Origin: Gammaproteobacteria bacterium 45_16_T64
Lineage (GTDB): Bacteria; Pseudomonadota; Gammaproteobacteria; Pseudomonadales; Ketobacteraceae
Reading direction: 5' to 3'
Length of the DNA stretch: 64,000 nt
NCBI GenBank assembly: GCA_002162955.1
Contig: MABD01000048.1
Coordinates: 1 to 64,000, forward strand
In this document: piece after piece, positions 1 through 7,728 of the stretch
Position numbering within the stretch: the first letter of the stretch is position 1
Layout: every line of letters begins with the position of its first letter
The notes under the pieces: model-generated
Database searches by the model: none
Told to the model about the DNA's origin: nothing
Seen by the model: only the letters and a program-made list of their open reading frames with translations
Translations under genes and position numbers: made by a program

Positions 1-28
1 AAGCGAACCCCAAATGGGGCTCGCTTTA
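1..28. terminator. Strong hairpin, probable bidirectional terminator
   Basis: AAGCGAaCCCC and GGGGcTCGCTT flank a 4-base AAAT loop, with a T run following on the plus strand (TTTAT). It could end a gene entering from the left, or the minus-strand Hpt-like frame. The frame reading through it argues that the Hpt-like gene is broken. Confidence 0.55.
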
Positions 29-203
29 TGATCTCTAACTGTGGGACAGCAGTGCTATGAATGGCCTTTTCATTTTGGGGATCACGCTCAAGTACGACTA
101 GATCATGTTCTAGTAGATCAAGGCTCTCATACAACGCGCACATAAAGTCGTCCAATAGCTCTGGATCGATGCCTGATAAGTCGTAGTAACTGTCATCCGC
201 CAT
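1..203 (-). CDS. CheA-like Hpt protein, partial (5' part only)
   Basis: An ATG at 203 opens a frame that runs off the left edge of the window. The visible 67 residues begin MADDSYYDLSGIDPELL and continue with an acidic amphipathic helix (LLDDFMCALYESLDLLEHDL, then LERDP). This is the pattern of the first Hpt helices of CheA-type proteins, where the next helix should carry the phosphorylated His in an xHxxKG context. That motif is not present: the sequence after KAIHS diverges and reads through a hairpin at 1-26. Either the gene is frameshifted or truncated near codon 50, or the similarity is superficial. The true end is outside the window. Confidence 0.4.
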   Translation of the reverse strand, partial: MADDSYYDLSGIDPELLDDFMCALYESLDLLEHDLVVLERDPQNEKAIHSTAVPQLEIIKRAPFGVR

Positions 204-467
204 TCCGCTGCCCTCGAAGACGTTGCTTTTAACAGATCTTACTTACTTATCAGTGTAGCCCGAAATCGAATCGTTAGGGAGAGTGCTGAATTTTTTCAGC
301 CTAAATTAATTCGTTTTATTAGGGCTCGTGGTGACACTTTTTTTGGCTATAAGCTGATGATAGGTATGAAAAAATAAATATGAACATTTGATACTGATAG
401 AGTTAGGTTTGGCTATAGTTAACAGAGTGTATTTTGGGTCATAGACGACTATTGTTCTGAGGTTTTT
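204..467. other. Intergenic region between divergent genes
   Basis: This is the upstream region of both the Hpt-like gene and the sensor kinase. It has a small GCTGAA/TTCAGC hairpin near 284-299 and is AT-rich. No convincing promoter with correct spacing was identified. Confidence 0.4.
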
Positions 468-3023
468 TTGAATAGTAAGTTAAGGAAGATAGGATCTCTT
501 CCAATAACGGTATTGTTGAGTTTAAACACTGCGCTTATTCTAGCGGTGGGGTTGAGTGTTTCAGTTGGGTATTTTTATGGCACCTCAAAATCTTTGTTAT
601 TGGATGGTGCGATAAAAACACTCAGTGAGACGATGTTAAGACGATCTGAGCGTATCCAGGATACGATGTTTAACGTTGAAAATGATATCGCTATAATATC
701 GAATATGGATAACGTGATAAAATTTATCGCTGCCGAAAATTCTCAGGGTAGTAAAGATAACAATCTTCGAAAACGGATTGAAAGCGATATTTCAATTATT
801 CTACAGTCAAACGGTTACCTACAAATTCGACTGATTTCTTCAGTAACAGGAAAAGAAATTCTTCGGGTCGATAATGTCGCCAATAAAACAATTAATACTG
901 AGGATAAGAAACTTCAGTATAAAGGCGATAAGAATTATATTTTGAAAGGCCGTTCGTTGAAAAGAGGTGAGGTATACTATTCGCCTATCAGCCTAAACAG
1001 AGAGAATGGCTTCATACAGCAGCCATGGGTTCCTACGCAGCGATTTGTATCCCCAGTGTTTGATGCGGAGGGTAATCATATGAATGCTCTCATTGTAATC
1101 AATACAGATGTTCAGCGTATTATCGATGGGCTGGATAAAAGCAAATTATTTGAGATGACATTGATCAATAACAATGGAGATACTCTGTACAACATTGATT
1201 CATCGTTATCGTGGGGTTTTGAGTTTGATGTATTGAACGGTTTTAGATTTCAATATCCTAGGACTTGGGATTGGATGTCTTCGAATGCAGGGTCCCTAAT
1301 ATTAGATCTGGATAATGATGAACTATTTATCGTGAATAGGATTATGCTTGATGAATCTGAGGGTAGTTTTCTTGGGATTGTCATGAGGCTAAATAGGGAG
1401 GAGATCTATAAGGATGCTGAAGGTATACGAAATGAAATACAGGCATTCTCTGTAATTATTTTTATCGTATCGATAGTGGCAGTGTTTTTTATGTTGCGTC
1501 AATTTGTAAAGCCAATGAGAGAATTAGGCGATCAGGTAAACAGAATTATTAAGAATAATATGGATGCAGAAATATCTGTTTCAGGAAGCCAAGAAATTAA
1601 TCGTTTGGCGCTCATTATGTCGAGATTGTTGGAGAATCTAAAGTTACGGCATGATCAAGAGATACTGCATACTGAAAAAGTTGAGATGATGAATAGCTCT
1701 TTGGAGCATAAAGTGTCAATGAGAACGCAGGATATTGTACGTTCGTCGCGCGATGAACGGTTGATTACCGCGTTATTGTCGAAGGCGCTGGAGGATGACC
1801 CGCAGAAGGAGTATCTACTGAAAACCTTGTTCTACCTGTTTGATAATTTGCCTTGGCTGTCTGATTGTAAGCAATCATTCGTCTATCTAAAAGATGAACG
1901 AGAGGGTGTTTTTATTCGAACAGTAATGACCGATGATACGGAGGATGGTATTCGCATGTCATACTCTATGGACATATCGGATCCTTGGTTAGTATCCTTT
2001 ATCCATAAAACGAAGGTGTACTACGATGTCAATATTCCTTGTTCGTATTCTGGTGAGCAGGAGAAATCCGGAGGTTATATATTACCCATACTACAGAATG
2101 ATAAGATGATTGGATTTTTGTGTATGGTTGTGGACGTTGAAAAAGAAAGAGATGGAAAGAGTCTAATCTTGCTGAATAGAATTTCGAATGTTCTTAGTGT
2201 TGGGATTAGTAGTAGAATTAATCAACAGAATATTATTGAAGCAAAAGAGGAGGCAGAAAGCGCCAATAAGGTGAAGAGTGAATTCTTAGCGATTGTTAGT
2301 CATGAAATAAGAACGCCGATGAATTCGATTATTGGATTTACCAACCTTATTCTTCGTAATCGCGACAATTTGACGGAGCGGCAAAAGGACGCGCTGCAAA
2401 CGGTGGAGAGCTCATCAAATGAATTGCTAGGCATTATTAATGGTATACTCGATTTTTCCAAAATGGATGCAAGTACAATGAAGGTCGAGAACGGCCCGTT
2501 TTCTATACGGGATCTTTTGGCCGTGCAAAAAATATCATTCTCAGAAGTATTGATGGGTTCAAGTTTTGAATTCAAAATAGATACTTCTGAATTGCAAGTA
2601 GAATCAGCCGTCGGTGATGAAGAGAAAATAGCGCAGATTGTACGAATATTTTTGGATAACGCGTTTAAATATACTGAAACGGGTTCTGTAGCATTGTTTG
2701 CAAAATCTAGCTTATTAAAAGGGAATGAGAAAAACTCTGAACGTATTGCGTTGGTTATTGGGGTAGTGGATACCGGCATTGGTATTCCCTACGAAAAGCT
2801 GGAAGATATATTTAAGCCCTTTACGCAGGTGGAATCCTATCTCACGCGTAAACATAGTGGTACTGGAATGGGACTCGCTATTTGTAAAAAAATATCCGAT
2901 TTAATGGGAGCCCAAATATGGGTAACGTCTGAGAAGGGCGTGGGGTCAACATTCCATTTGGCGTTGGATTTAAGTGTTGAAATGACGGTAAGTAATGAAC
3001 GCTCACAACATTTGACAGGTTAG
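468..3023 (+). CDS. Sensor histidine kinase with periplasmic sensor and GAF-like domain
   Basis: 851-residue membrane sensor kinase. A TM segment lies at about residues 12-34, followed by a large periplasmic Cache-like domain (to about 325), a second TM near 328-345, and a HAMP-type linker (FVKPMRELGDQVNRI). A cytoplasmic segment (about 430-600) with GAF-like features comes next. The HisKA H-box is FLAIVSHEIRTPM with H612. HATPase_c has an N-box (FLDNAFKYT), G1 (DTGIGIP) and G2 (GTGMGLAI). There is no receiver domain, so it should phosphorylate a separate regulator, and none is adjacent. The start is TTG at 468, placed after TGAGG at a suitable distance. The gene stands alone, 214 bp before the chaperone-like gene. 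Confidence 0.88.
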   Translation: MNSKLRKIGSLPITVLLSLNTALILAVGLSVSVGYFYGTSKSLLLDGAIKTLSETMLRRSERIQDTMFNVENDIAIISNMDNVIKFIAAENSQGSKDNNLRKRIESDISIILQSNGYLQIRLISSVTGKEILRVDNVANKTINTEDKKLQYKGDKNYILKGRSLKRGEVYYSPISLNRENGFIQQPWVPTQRFVSPVFDAEGNHMNALIVINTDVQRIIDGLDKSKLFEMTLINNNGDTLYNIDSSLSWGFEFDVLNGFRFQYPRTWDWMSSNAGSLILDLDNDELFIVNRIMLDESEGSFLGIVMRLNREEIYKDAEGIRNEIQAFSVIIFIVSIVAVFFMLRQFVKPMRELGDQVNRIIKNNMDAEISVSGSQEINRLALIMSRLLENLKLRHDQEILHTEKVEMMNSSLEHKVSMRTQDIVRSSRDERLITALLSKALEDDPQKEYLLKTLFYLFDNLPWLSDCKQSFVYLKDEREGVFIRTVMTDDTEDGIRMSYSMDISDPWLVSFIHKTKVYYDVNIPCSYSGEQEKSGGYILPILQNDKMIGFLCMVVDVEKERDGKSLILLNRISNVLSVGISSRINQQNIIEAKEEAESANKVKSEFLAIVSHEIRTPMNSIIGFTNLILRNRDNLTERQKDALQTVESSSNELLGIINGILDFSKMDASTMKVENGPFSIRDLLAVQKISFSEVLMGSSFEFKIDTSELQVESAVGDEEKIAQIVRIFLDNAFKYTETGSVALFAKSSLLKGNEKNSERIALVIGVVDTGIGIPYEKLEDIFKPFTQVESYLTRKHSGTGMGLAICKKISDLMGAQIWVTSEKGVGSTFHLALDLSVEMTVSNERSQHLTG

Positions 3024-3081
3024 AGCAAAGATTATTGAAACAAGTACAAAACCTATTCTGACACAAGTTTACTCTCCGATA

Positions 3082-3116
3082 CTATTTCCTATTTCCTATT
3101 TCCTATTCCCTATTCA
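3082..3116. repeat. Heptanucleotide tandem repeat (5 units)
   Basis: CTATTTC occurs three times in tandem, followed by the variants CTATTCC and CTATTCA. It lies 122-156 bp upstream of the chaperone-like gene. Short tandem repeats near promoters can change length by slippage and alter expression. Only the repeat itself is seen here. Confidence 0.7.
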
Positions 3117-3237
3117 ATAGAACATATAGACCCATCGATCTATAGAAGTACCAGCCATCCTCACGCACACTATCCTACAGCAGAGAAAAGTATCTATTAA
3201 AAAATACCGACATGATACCAGGTAAGCGGCGATATTT

Positions 3238-3699
3238 ATGAATAAATACGAACTATTAATCAGTGATTTGGCGCAGCATTTAACTGTTTTTGATCTGGAA
3301 TTGAGCGTCAATGAAACGTGCCAGGCTGTTATCAATGACAGATACAACGTTAATATTGAGGTCTCTACAAACTACGATTCAATATTTTTATACTGGCAGT
3401 TGGCATTAAGCGACACCATTTTATCTGAGGACGTTCTACATAAATTACTTTCCTTTGGCTATATGGGGCTCGCTACAAATGGTGCTTTTTTCAGTATAAA
3501 TAAATCGGATGAATTGATTTTTTGTCGGCGAGTAAACTCAGAAGAGTTAACGTCTTTGGTTTTTACAAAAATATTCGATGGATTTGTAGATGCCATTATC
3601 TATTGTGACAAAGAAGTGTCACGTCTTGTTAAATCCTCGGAGGTTGCAGTGTCATTGAGTCATAATGTGACATCAGAGGATTTTTTCCTGAGAGTGTAG
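3238..3699 (+). CDS. Putative class I type III secretion chaperone (CesT/Tir-like)
   Basis: 153-residue acidic protein. It opens with an amphipathic helix (MNKYELLISDLAQHL) and alternates beta strands, then has a central LLSFGYMGLATNGAFFSI stretch and a C-terminal helix. This is the size and secondary-structure order of class I effector chaperones (CesT family). The key context is the next gene, 25 bp downstream in the same direction, whose product has a disordered, effector-like N terminus. Chaperone-effector bicistrons are typical of type III secretion substrates. No secretion apparatus is encoded in this window, so the apparatus would have to lie elsewhere. The fold assignment is by pattern only. 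Upstream lies a heptamer repeat tract. Confidence 0.55.
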   Translation: MNKYELLISDLAQHLTVFDLELSVNETCQAVINDRYNVNIEVSTNYDSIFLYWQLALSDTILSEDVLHKLLSFGYMGLATNGAFFSINKSDELIFCRRVNSEELTSLVFTKIFDGFVDAIIYCDKEVSRLVKSSEVAVSLSHNVTSEDFFLRV

Positions 3700-3724
3700 T
3701 TAACATTGTTGAAAGGAGTGCCTA

Positions 3725-4525
3725 GTGGGAATAATAGCAAGCTTTTGCCGCTTTACGTGCGGCGCAATACCAAAAGCCCCATCAGCGGAAGTTAATGGAA
3801 CAAGTAATTCAGGAGGAAGTACAATACCCAATGGCCACTCGCCACCAAATGCTGAATTTAATGTCAGGAAGGGCGGCTCTCCTTTTGGCGTATTAGGTTC
3901 CAAAGCAGCAGATCCAGCGGTTATTGATAAGATTGGGGATACAGACTTAAGTAACCTTAAGGCGACTATGCTTGGTGGCTCTAGAGGTAAGTCAGTGCAT
4001 TTGTTTGATGCAGATGGAAAGCCTACAACAAGCAAAGCTGATGCGGTGTTTATGATTGATAACCTTATGCCGACTCCAGAACAAGAGAGCTATCAGAAAC
4101 TTGAAAAAATTCTTGCCAAGAAAAATATTACCGGGGTTAAAGTTCCAGAGCTCCATGGGCACCATAAAAGTGGCAAACCGATCATGCAATGGATCCCAGA
4201 AACAACAACGTTTAGTGCAAAATCACGTTTGATGACGGCGTTAAATTCATTAGAGAAATTAGCGGATGTAAATAAAAATCAACCTTCTTACGAAAGTCCA
4301 TTGAAACTAGATGTCTTGATAAGATTCTCTGAAAATATTCAATCGTTAATAAAATTGAAGTACGATAGCAATGATTTCCAATTTATGATGGATAATAAAA
4401 CCGGTGATATTTATATCATGGACTTGGAACCTAACAATCAACCCAAATATAAAGGCGCTAATTCGCAGCTCAGTGGACTTAAAGCGGCGGTGGATCAAAA
4501 GATAGAGTCACTTTCGAAAGAGTAG
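3725..4525 (+). CDS. Putative secreted effector with N-myristoylation-like motif
   Basis: 266 residues, unknown function. The GTG start at 3725 is fixed by AAAGGAG eight bases upstream. Residues 1-8 read MGIIASFC: Gly2 and Ser6 match the eukaryotic N-myristoylation consensus, and Cys8 and Cys12 could be acylated. Residues 15-60 are low-complexity (S, P, G, N rich), as in type III secretion signal and chaperone-binding regions. The rest is globular. Near 220-238 it has DFQFMMDNKTGDIYIMDLEP, faintly like the metal-binding segment of kinase-like folds, but no complete kinase motif set is visible. It forms a bicistron with the chaperone-like gene at 3238. Alternative: an ordinary cytoplasmic protein whose start resembles the lipidation motif by chance. 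Confidence 0.5.
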   Translation: MGIIASFCRFTCGAIPKAPSAEVNGTSNSGGSTIPNGHSPPNAEFNVRKGGSPFGVLGSKAADPAVIDKIGDTDLSNLKATMLGGSRGKSVHLFDADGKPTTSKADAVFMIDNLMPTPEQESYQKLEKILAKKNITGVKVPELHGHHKSGKPIMQWIPETTTFSAKSRLMTALNSLEKLADVNKNQPSYESPLKLDVLIRFSENIQSLIKLKYDSNDFQFMMDNKTGDIYIMDLEPNNQPKYKGANSQLSGLKAAVDQKIESLSKE

Positions 4526-4832
4526 TGTTCCTCAGTAAATTGTATCAAAGGTTAAAAAATAGCCATGTATGGCATTGTACCAATGGTAATGACTTGTGCC
4601 GTGGGAAGGGCGTTTTTGAAGGACCACTAGGGGTAATCGTTGGTCTGTCTAGAGTATAATATTGCGTCTCATTTTACCCATAATCTCTATGTTCATGATG
4701 AGACTGACGTTATATTTGCCGGAATAAAAGGATATAATATTCACCTGACGATTTGTTCGCAGGTCGACGTTACGTAAAAAACGACGTTAAATTCCCTATT
4801 AGGCATAGCTATACAATAAAGAGAGGATAAAA
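4526..4832. other. Intergenic region with GACGTTA repeats
   Basis: 307 bp with no gene. The heptamer GACGTTA occurs three times on the plus strand (4706, 4766, 4783). The last two extend to CGACGTTA and are 17 bp apart, upstream of the DUF4399 gene. They could be regulator sites; none was recognised. Confidence 0.4.
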
Positions 4833-5261
4833 ATGAAAAAACATATGATCGCAATATCCATGATCCTGTTTATATTACCGTCAAGTATCTTAGCGGAAGG
4901 GCTGATTTCAGAATCACCAGAAAATGCAGAAGTTTACTTTATACAGCCAGTTGACGGTCAAACGGTGAAGGGAAAGGTTAACATTGTTTTTGGGCTAAAA
5001 AATATGGGGATTGCTCCAGCAGGAACTGATCGAAAAAACACCGGGCATCACCATTTGTTAATTGACACTGATGTTCTTCCAGACTTAGCTAAGCCTTTAC
5101 CTTCGAATGATAAAACTCGGCATTTTGGCGGCGGGCAAAGTGAAACTGAGATAGAGCTTTCCCCAGGTAAGCATACATTACAGCTTATTCTTGGAAACTA
5201 TGCCCATGTTCCACATAAAAAGCCGGTAGTGAGCAGTAAAATAACCATTACAGTAGAGTAA
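4833..5261 (+). CDS. DUF4399 domain periplasmic protein
   Basis: 142 residues. The signal peptide MKKHMIAISMILFILPSSILA is followed by a domain with YFIQPVDGQTVKGKVNIVFGLKNMGIAPAG in its first half, a GHHHLLID motif, and LSPGKHTLQLILGNYAHVPH. These are the characteristic parts of DUF4399 proteins. The His cluster suggests metal binding, but no function is established. It has a good ribosome site (AGAGAGGAT) and is monocistronic, ending at a strong terminator. Confidence 0.85.
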   Translation: MKKHMIAISMILFILPSSILAEGLISESPENAEVYFIQPVDGQTVKGKVNIVFGLKNMGIAPAGTDRKNTGHHHLLIDTDVLPDLAKPLPSNDKTRHFGGGQSETEIELSPGKHTLQLILGNYAHVPHKKPVVSSKITITVE

Positions 5262-5290
5262 CCAGTACATGTAGAACAACCTAGCGTAAG

Positions 5291-5346
5291 AAACGGTTGA
5301 AATAACCTTGGCAGAGAATAGCCAAAGCCATTTCAACCGTTTTTTG
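5291..5346 (+). terminator. Rho-independent terminator after DUF4399 gene
   Basis: AACGGTTGAAAT pairs with ATTTCAACCGTT, enclosing an inner GGC/GCC stem, and is followed by TTTTTT. Confidence 0.85.
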
Positions 5347-5416
5347 CGATTCCTTTAGGGTCTACGCCACCCAATTTGTTCCCTGTGCCGATATACTATT
5401 TGAAGAGATTATTTAT

Positions 5417-6091
5417 ATGAGCCGTTTTGAAGGAAAAGGATCAGATGATTATGATGCTCGAATAAAGAAATTAATCCCTGGGTATCAATTATTACATCAA
5501 CTCACAGCGTCATATCTTAAAACCCAATTACAATCTAATGCTCGTATTCTTGTGGTTGGCGCTGGAACAGGTAGTGATATTTTAGAATTATCTAATTTTG
5601 AACCTTCCTGGCTATTTACGGCGGTAGATATCTCATCTGATATGCTTGATATTGCAAAGCACAGATGTAAAGAGGCCAATATCCTTGACCGTGTGAGTTT
5701 TCATGCTGGCGATGTGAATAGTGTGAATGAGGGTGATTATGATGCGGCTATTTGTCTATTTGTGACCCATTTTATTGATGGGCATGATGCCAAAACTGAA
5801 TTGTTATCGAGCATCGAGTCGAAACTAAAAACAGGAGCATTTCTATTGCTTGCTGATTTGATGCCACCTCAAAATGAAGCTATAGGTTTATCTCAGGGAG
5901 TTATCTGTAACTATCTTGGATTAGAGGAAAAAGCCGTAGAAGAAATGCAAAAACGGCTCGCAGTCGATTTCTATCCTTTAAGCGAATCTGAATTAACCAT
6001 AGTGGCTAAATTGGCGGGTTACGACAAACCTCTCAGGTACTTCCAAGCTTTGCGCTTCAGTGGCTTTATATTGCCAAAGGTAGCGTCCTAG
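5417..6091 (+). CDS. Class I SAM-dependent methyltransferase
   Basis: 224 residues with a Rossmann methyltransferase fold. Motif I is ILVVGAGTGSDILEL, an acidic residue ends strand 2 (FTAVDISSDML), motif III-like is VSFHAGDVN, and strand 4 is DAAICLFVTHFI. The substrate is unknown. It converges with the Nudix gene and overlaps its 3' end by 4 bp. Confidence 0.85.
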   Translation: MSRFEGKGSDDYDARIKKLIPGYQLLHQLTASYLKTQLQSNARILVVGAGTGSDILELSNFEPSWLFTAVDISSDMLDIAKHRCKEANILDRVSFHAGDVNSVNEGDYDAAICLFVTHFIDGHDAKTELLSSIESKLKTGAFLLLADLMPPQNEAIGLSQGVICNYLGLEEKAVEEMQKRLAVDFYPLSESELTIVAKLAGYDKPLRYFQALRFSGFILPKVAS

Positions 6092-6711
6092 GCGTTATTG
6101 ATTTCGCGGTGAGTAATGAAATCCCGTAGCATTTGGTAGGTTAATCCCCAGACGCGATGGTTGTCGTAATAATAGCAGGGTAAAGAAATAGATAACCGAC
6201 TGGCGATGGAATGGGGTGCCGGTGTCCAGCGAAAGTGATGTGTATTTTTGGCAATGTGGAAGTGAGTGGTTGGCACCCAAATTACCTCGGCGACTTCGTG
6301 GTTTAGTCTAATGTTCAATGCGGGGTGGCTAGCGTCGTTATTAGTGGCACTACTGCTGTTGAGTTGATAATGATAGGGAGTCACTACCATTGGCGCTAAT
6401 TTGTTATGCCTGCGTGTTAAGACATCGATTTGTCGGGAGATGAATATTCCTTGTTGGGCTAAATCAATATTAATTTCTTCTTTTGTTTCACGTATGGCGG
6501 TGTCTCTAATGGAGTTGTCATTTTGTTGTTGTTTCCCTCCGGGAAATGCGATATCGCCTGACCAGGGATCACCGGGACGAGTTGCGCGCTTAATAAAGAG
6601 TATTTCTTCTCCATGAGTGCCCTGGCGGGTAATGATGGCGACAGCAGAGCGCTGTGTGAAGCGTCGAAAAGGTAAACGCTGAGGGCGTAGCCCCATGATA
6701 TAATTTCGCAT
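6088..6711 (-). CDS. CoA-pyrophosphatase-type Nudix hydrolase
   Basis: 207 residues. The Nudix region GGKQQQNDNSIRDTAIRE followed by TKEEI has the spacing of the CoA/NudL-like subgroup, one residue longer than the classical box, with the REx2EE catalytic core intact. Upstream, FIKRATRPGDPWSGDIAFPGG fits the same subgroup, which cleaves CoA or related nucleoside diphosphate derivatives. The start codon overlaps the stop of the upstream acyltransferase gene (TAATG), so the two are probably translationally coupled. Confidence 0.82.
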   Translation of the reverse strand: MRNYIMGLRPQRLPFRRFTQRSAVAIITRQGTHGEEILFIKRATRPGDPWSGDIAFPGGKQQQNDNSIRDTAIRETKEEINIDLAQQGIFISRQIDVLTRRHNKLAPMVVTPYHYQLNSSSATNNDASHPALNIRLNHEVAEVIWVPTTHFHIAKNTHHFRWTPAPHSIASRLSISLPCYYYDNHRVWGLTYQMLRDFITHREINNA

Positions 6712-7652
6712 TATTTGTAAAAGGAGGGTTCACCCTCTGGACGATTCTTAAAGCGCCGGTGCTGCCACAAATATTGTTCCGGTGCTTCCAGTGTATAGTT
6801 TTCAATAATACGATTCAGTGTCGTCGCGTCAGCAACGGCATTGTCCGTCGGAAAATTCTCTAAGGGAGGGTCGATACGGAGTTGATAACCTTCGCAATTG
6901 GGGAGGCGGGTGTAGTGTATTGGAATCGTTACTGCATTGGTTTCTTTAACGTATTCAGCGGTTTTCTTTATGGTAGCGGTTTCAATGCCAAAGAATGGGG
7001 CAAATACACTGTGGCGCATACGGTAGTCTTGATCGACTAAATAAATACAGGTATCTCCTGCGCTTAACCGTTCTAAGAAGTGACCCACGGCTTTGTGTGG
7101 AATCATTTCTTCAGTGTAGTGCGCGCGGCGTCTTGCGCTGATCCATTCAAATACGGCGTTATCGTTTTTCCTGTACATCAGGCGTACGGGTGTGTGCTCG
7201 CCGACAATACGAGCAGCCACTTCCATGGGCGTAAAGTGCCCCGTGATTAACATTATTCCTCTGCCTTTTGACTGGGCCTGGCTGAGGTGTTCTAAGCCAC
7301 TGATGCGTTGGATTTTGTTAAAGGGTGCTTTGCGGCCCCACCAACCTAGCCCGACTTCAACAAAGCCCATACCAACGGATTCAAAACTACGACGTAATAG
7401 GTCTGCGCGTTGTTGTTCTGAATAATCGGGAAAGCACTTGCTAATGTTAACGGTAGAAATCTTAACGCGGCTGCCGCCGACACGTTGTAACAGATGACCT
7501 AGTGAAAAACCAATACGGGTTTGCCATGTGTAAGGTAATTGCGAAACAGCATACCAGGGAGCCATCATAAGCCAGGTGAGCCAGTGTTTTGGATGCAACA
7601 AGGAAGCCGAAAAAGGTGGTGCAGGGTGTGAAACGGTGGAGGGTGTTTTCAT
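6711..7652 (-). CDS. LpxL/HtrB-family lipid A acyltransferase
   Basis: 313 residues, inner-membrane acyltransferase family. The catalytic HX4E motif is in GHFTPMEV. A hydrophobic N-terminal anchor (WLTWLMMAPWYAVSQLP) and the family segments NISKCFPDYS, MYRKNDN and YLVDQDYR are present. The family adds secondary acyl chains to lipid A from acyl-ACP. Which position or chain length is used cannot be read here. It is the first of two coupled genes with the Nudix hydrolase. Confidence 0.87.
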   Translation of the reverse strand: MKTPSTVSHPAPPFSASLLHPKHWLTWLMMAPWYAVSQLPYTWQTRIGFSLGHLLQRVGGSRVKISTVNISKCFPDYSEQQRADLLRRSFESVGMGFVEVGLGWWGRKAPFNKIQRISGLEHLSQAQSKGRGIMLITGHFTPMEVAARIVGEHTPVRLMYRKNDNAVFEWISARRRAHYTEEMIPHKAVGHFLERLSAGDTCIYLVDQDYRMRHSVFAPFFGIETATIKKTAEYVKETNAVTIPIHYTRLPNCEGYQLRIDPPLENFPTDNAVADATTLNRIIENYTLEAPEQYLWQHRRFKNRPEGEPSFYK

Positions 7653-7728
7653 AACAGTTGGTATGTACTTCTACAGTAATGCTGTTGGAGCCGGTGTTCG
7701 GTGTTGGTAACGCCGACTCCAAAGAGCA

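Noticed and set aside
388-470. Promoter of the first sensor kinase (TTGATA...TATAGT)
   Set aside because: The spacing is about 20 bp, too long for a convincing sigma70 promoter.
2300-2779. 159-residue minus frame in the sensor kinase
   Set aside because: It is antisense to the conserved HisKA/HATPase region and has no independent signals.
3700-4035. 111-residue minus frame over the putative effector
   Set aside because: Antisense to a gene with a strong ribosome site and sensible composition; no supporting features of its own.
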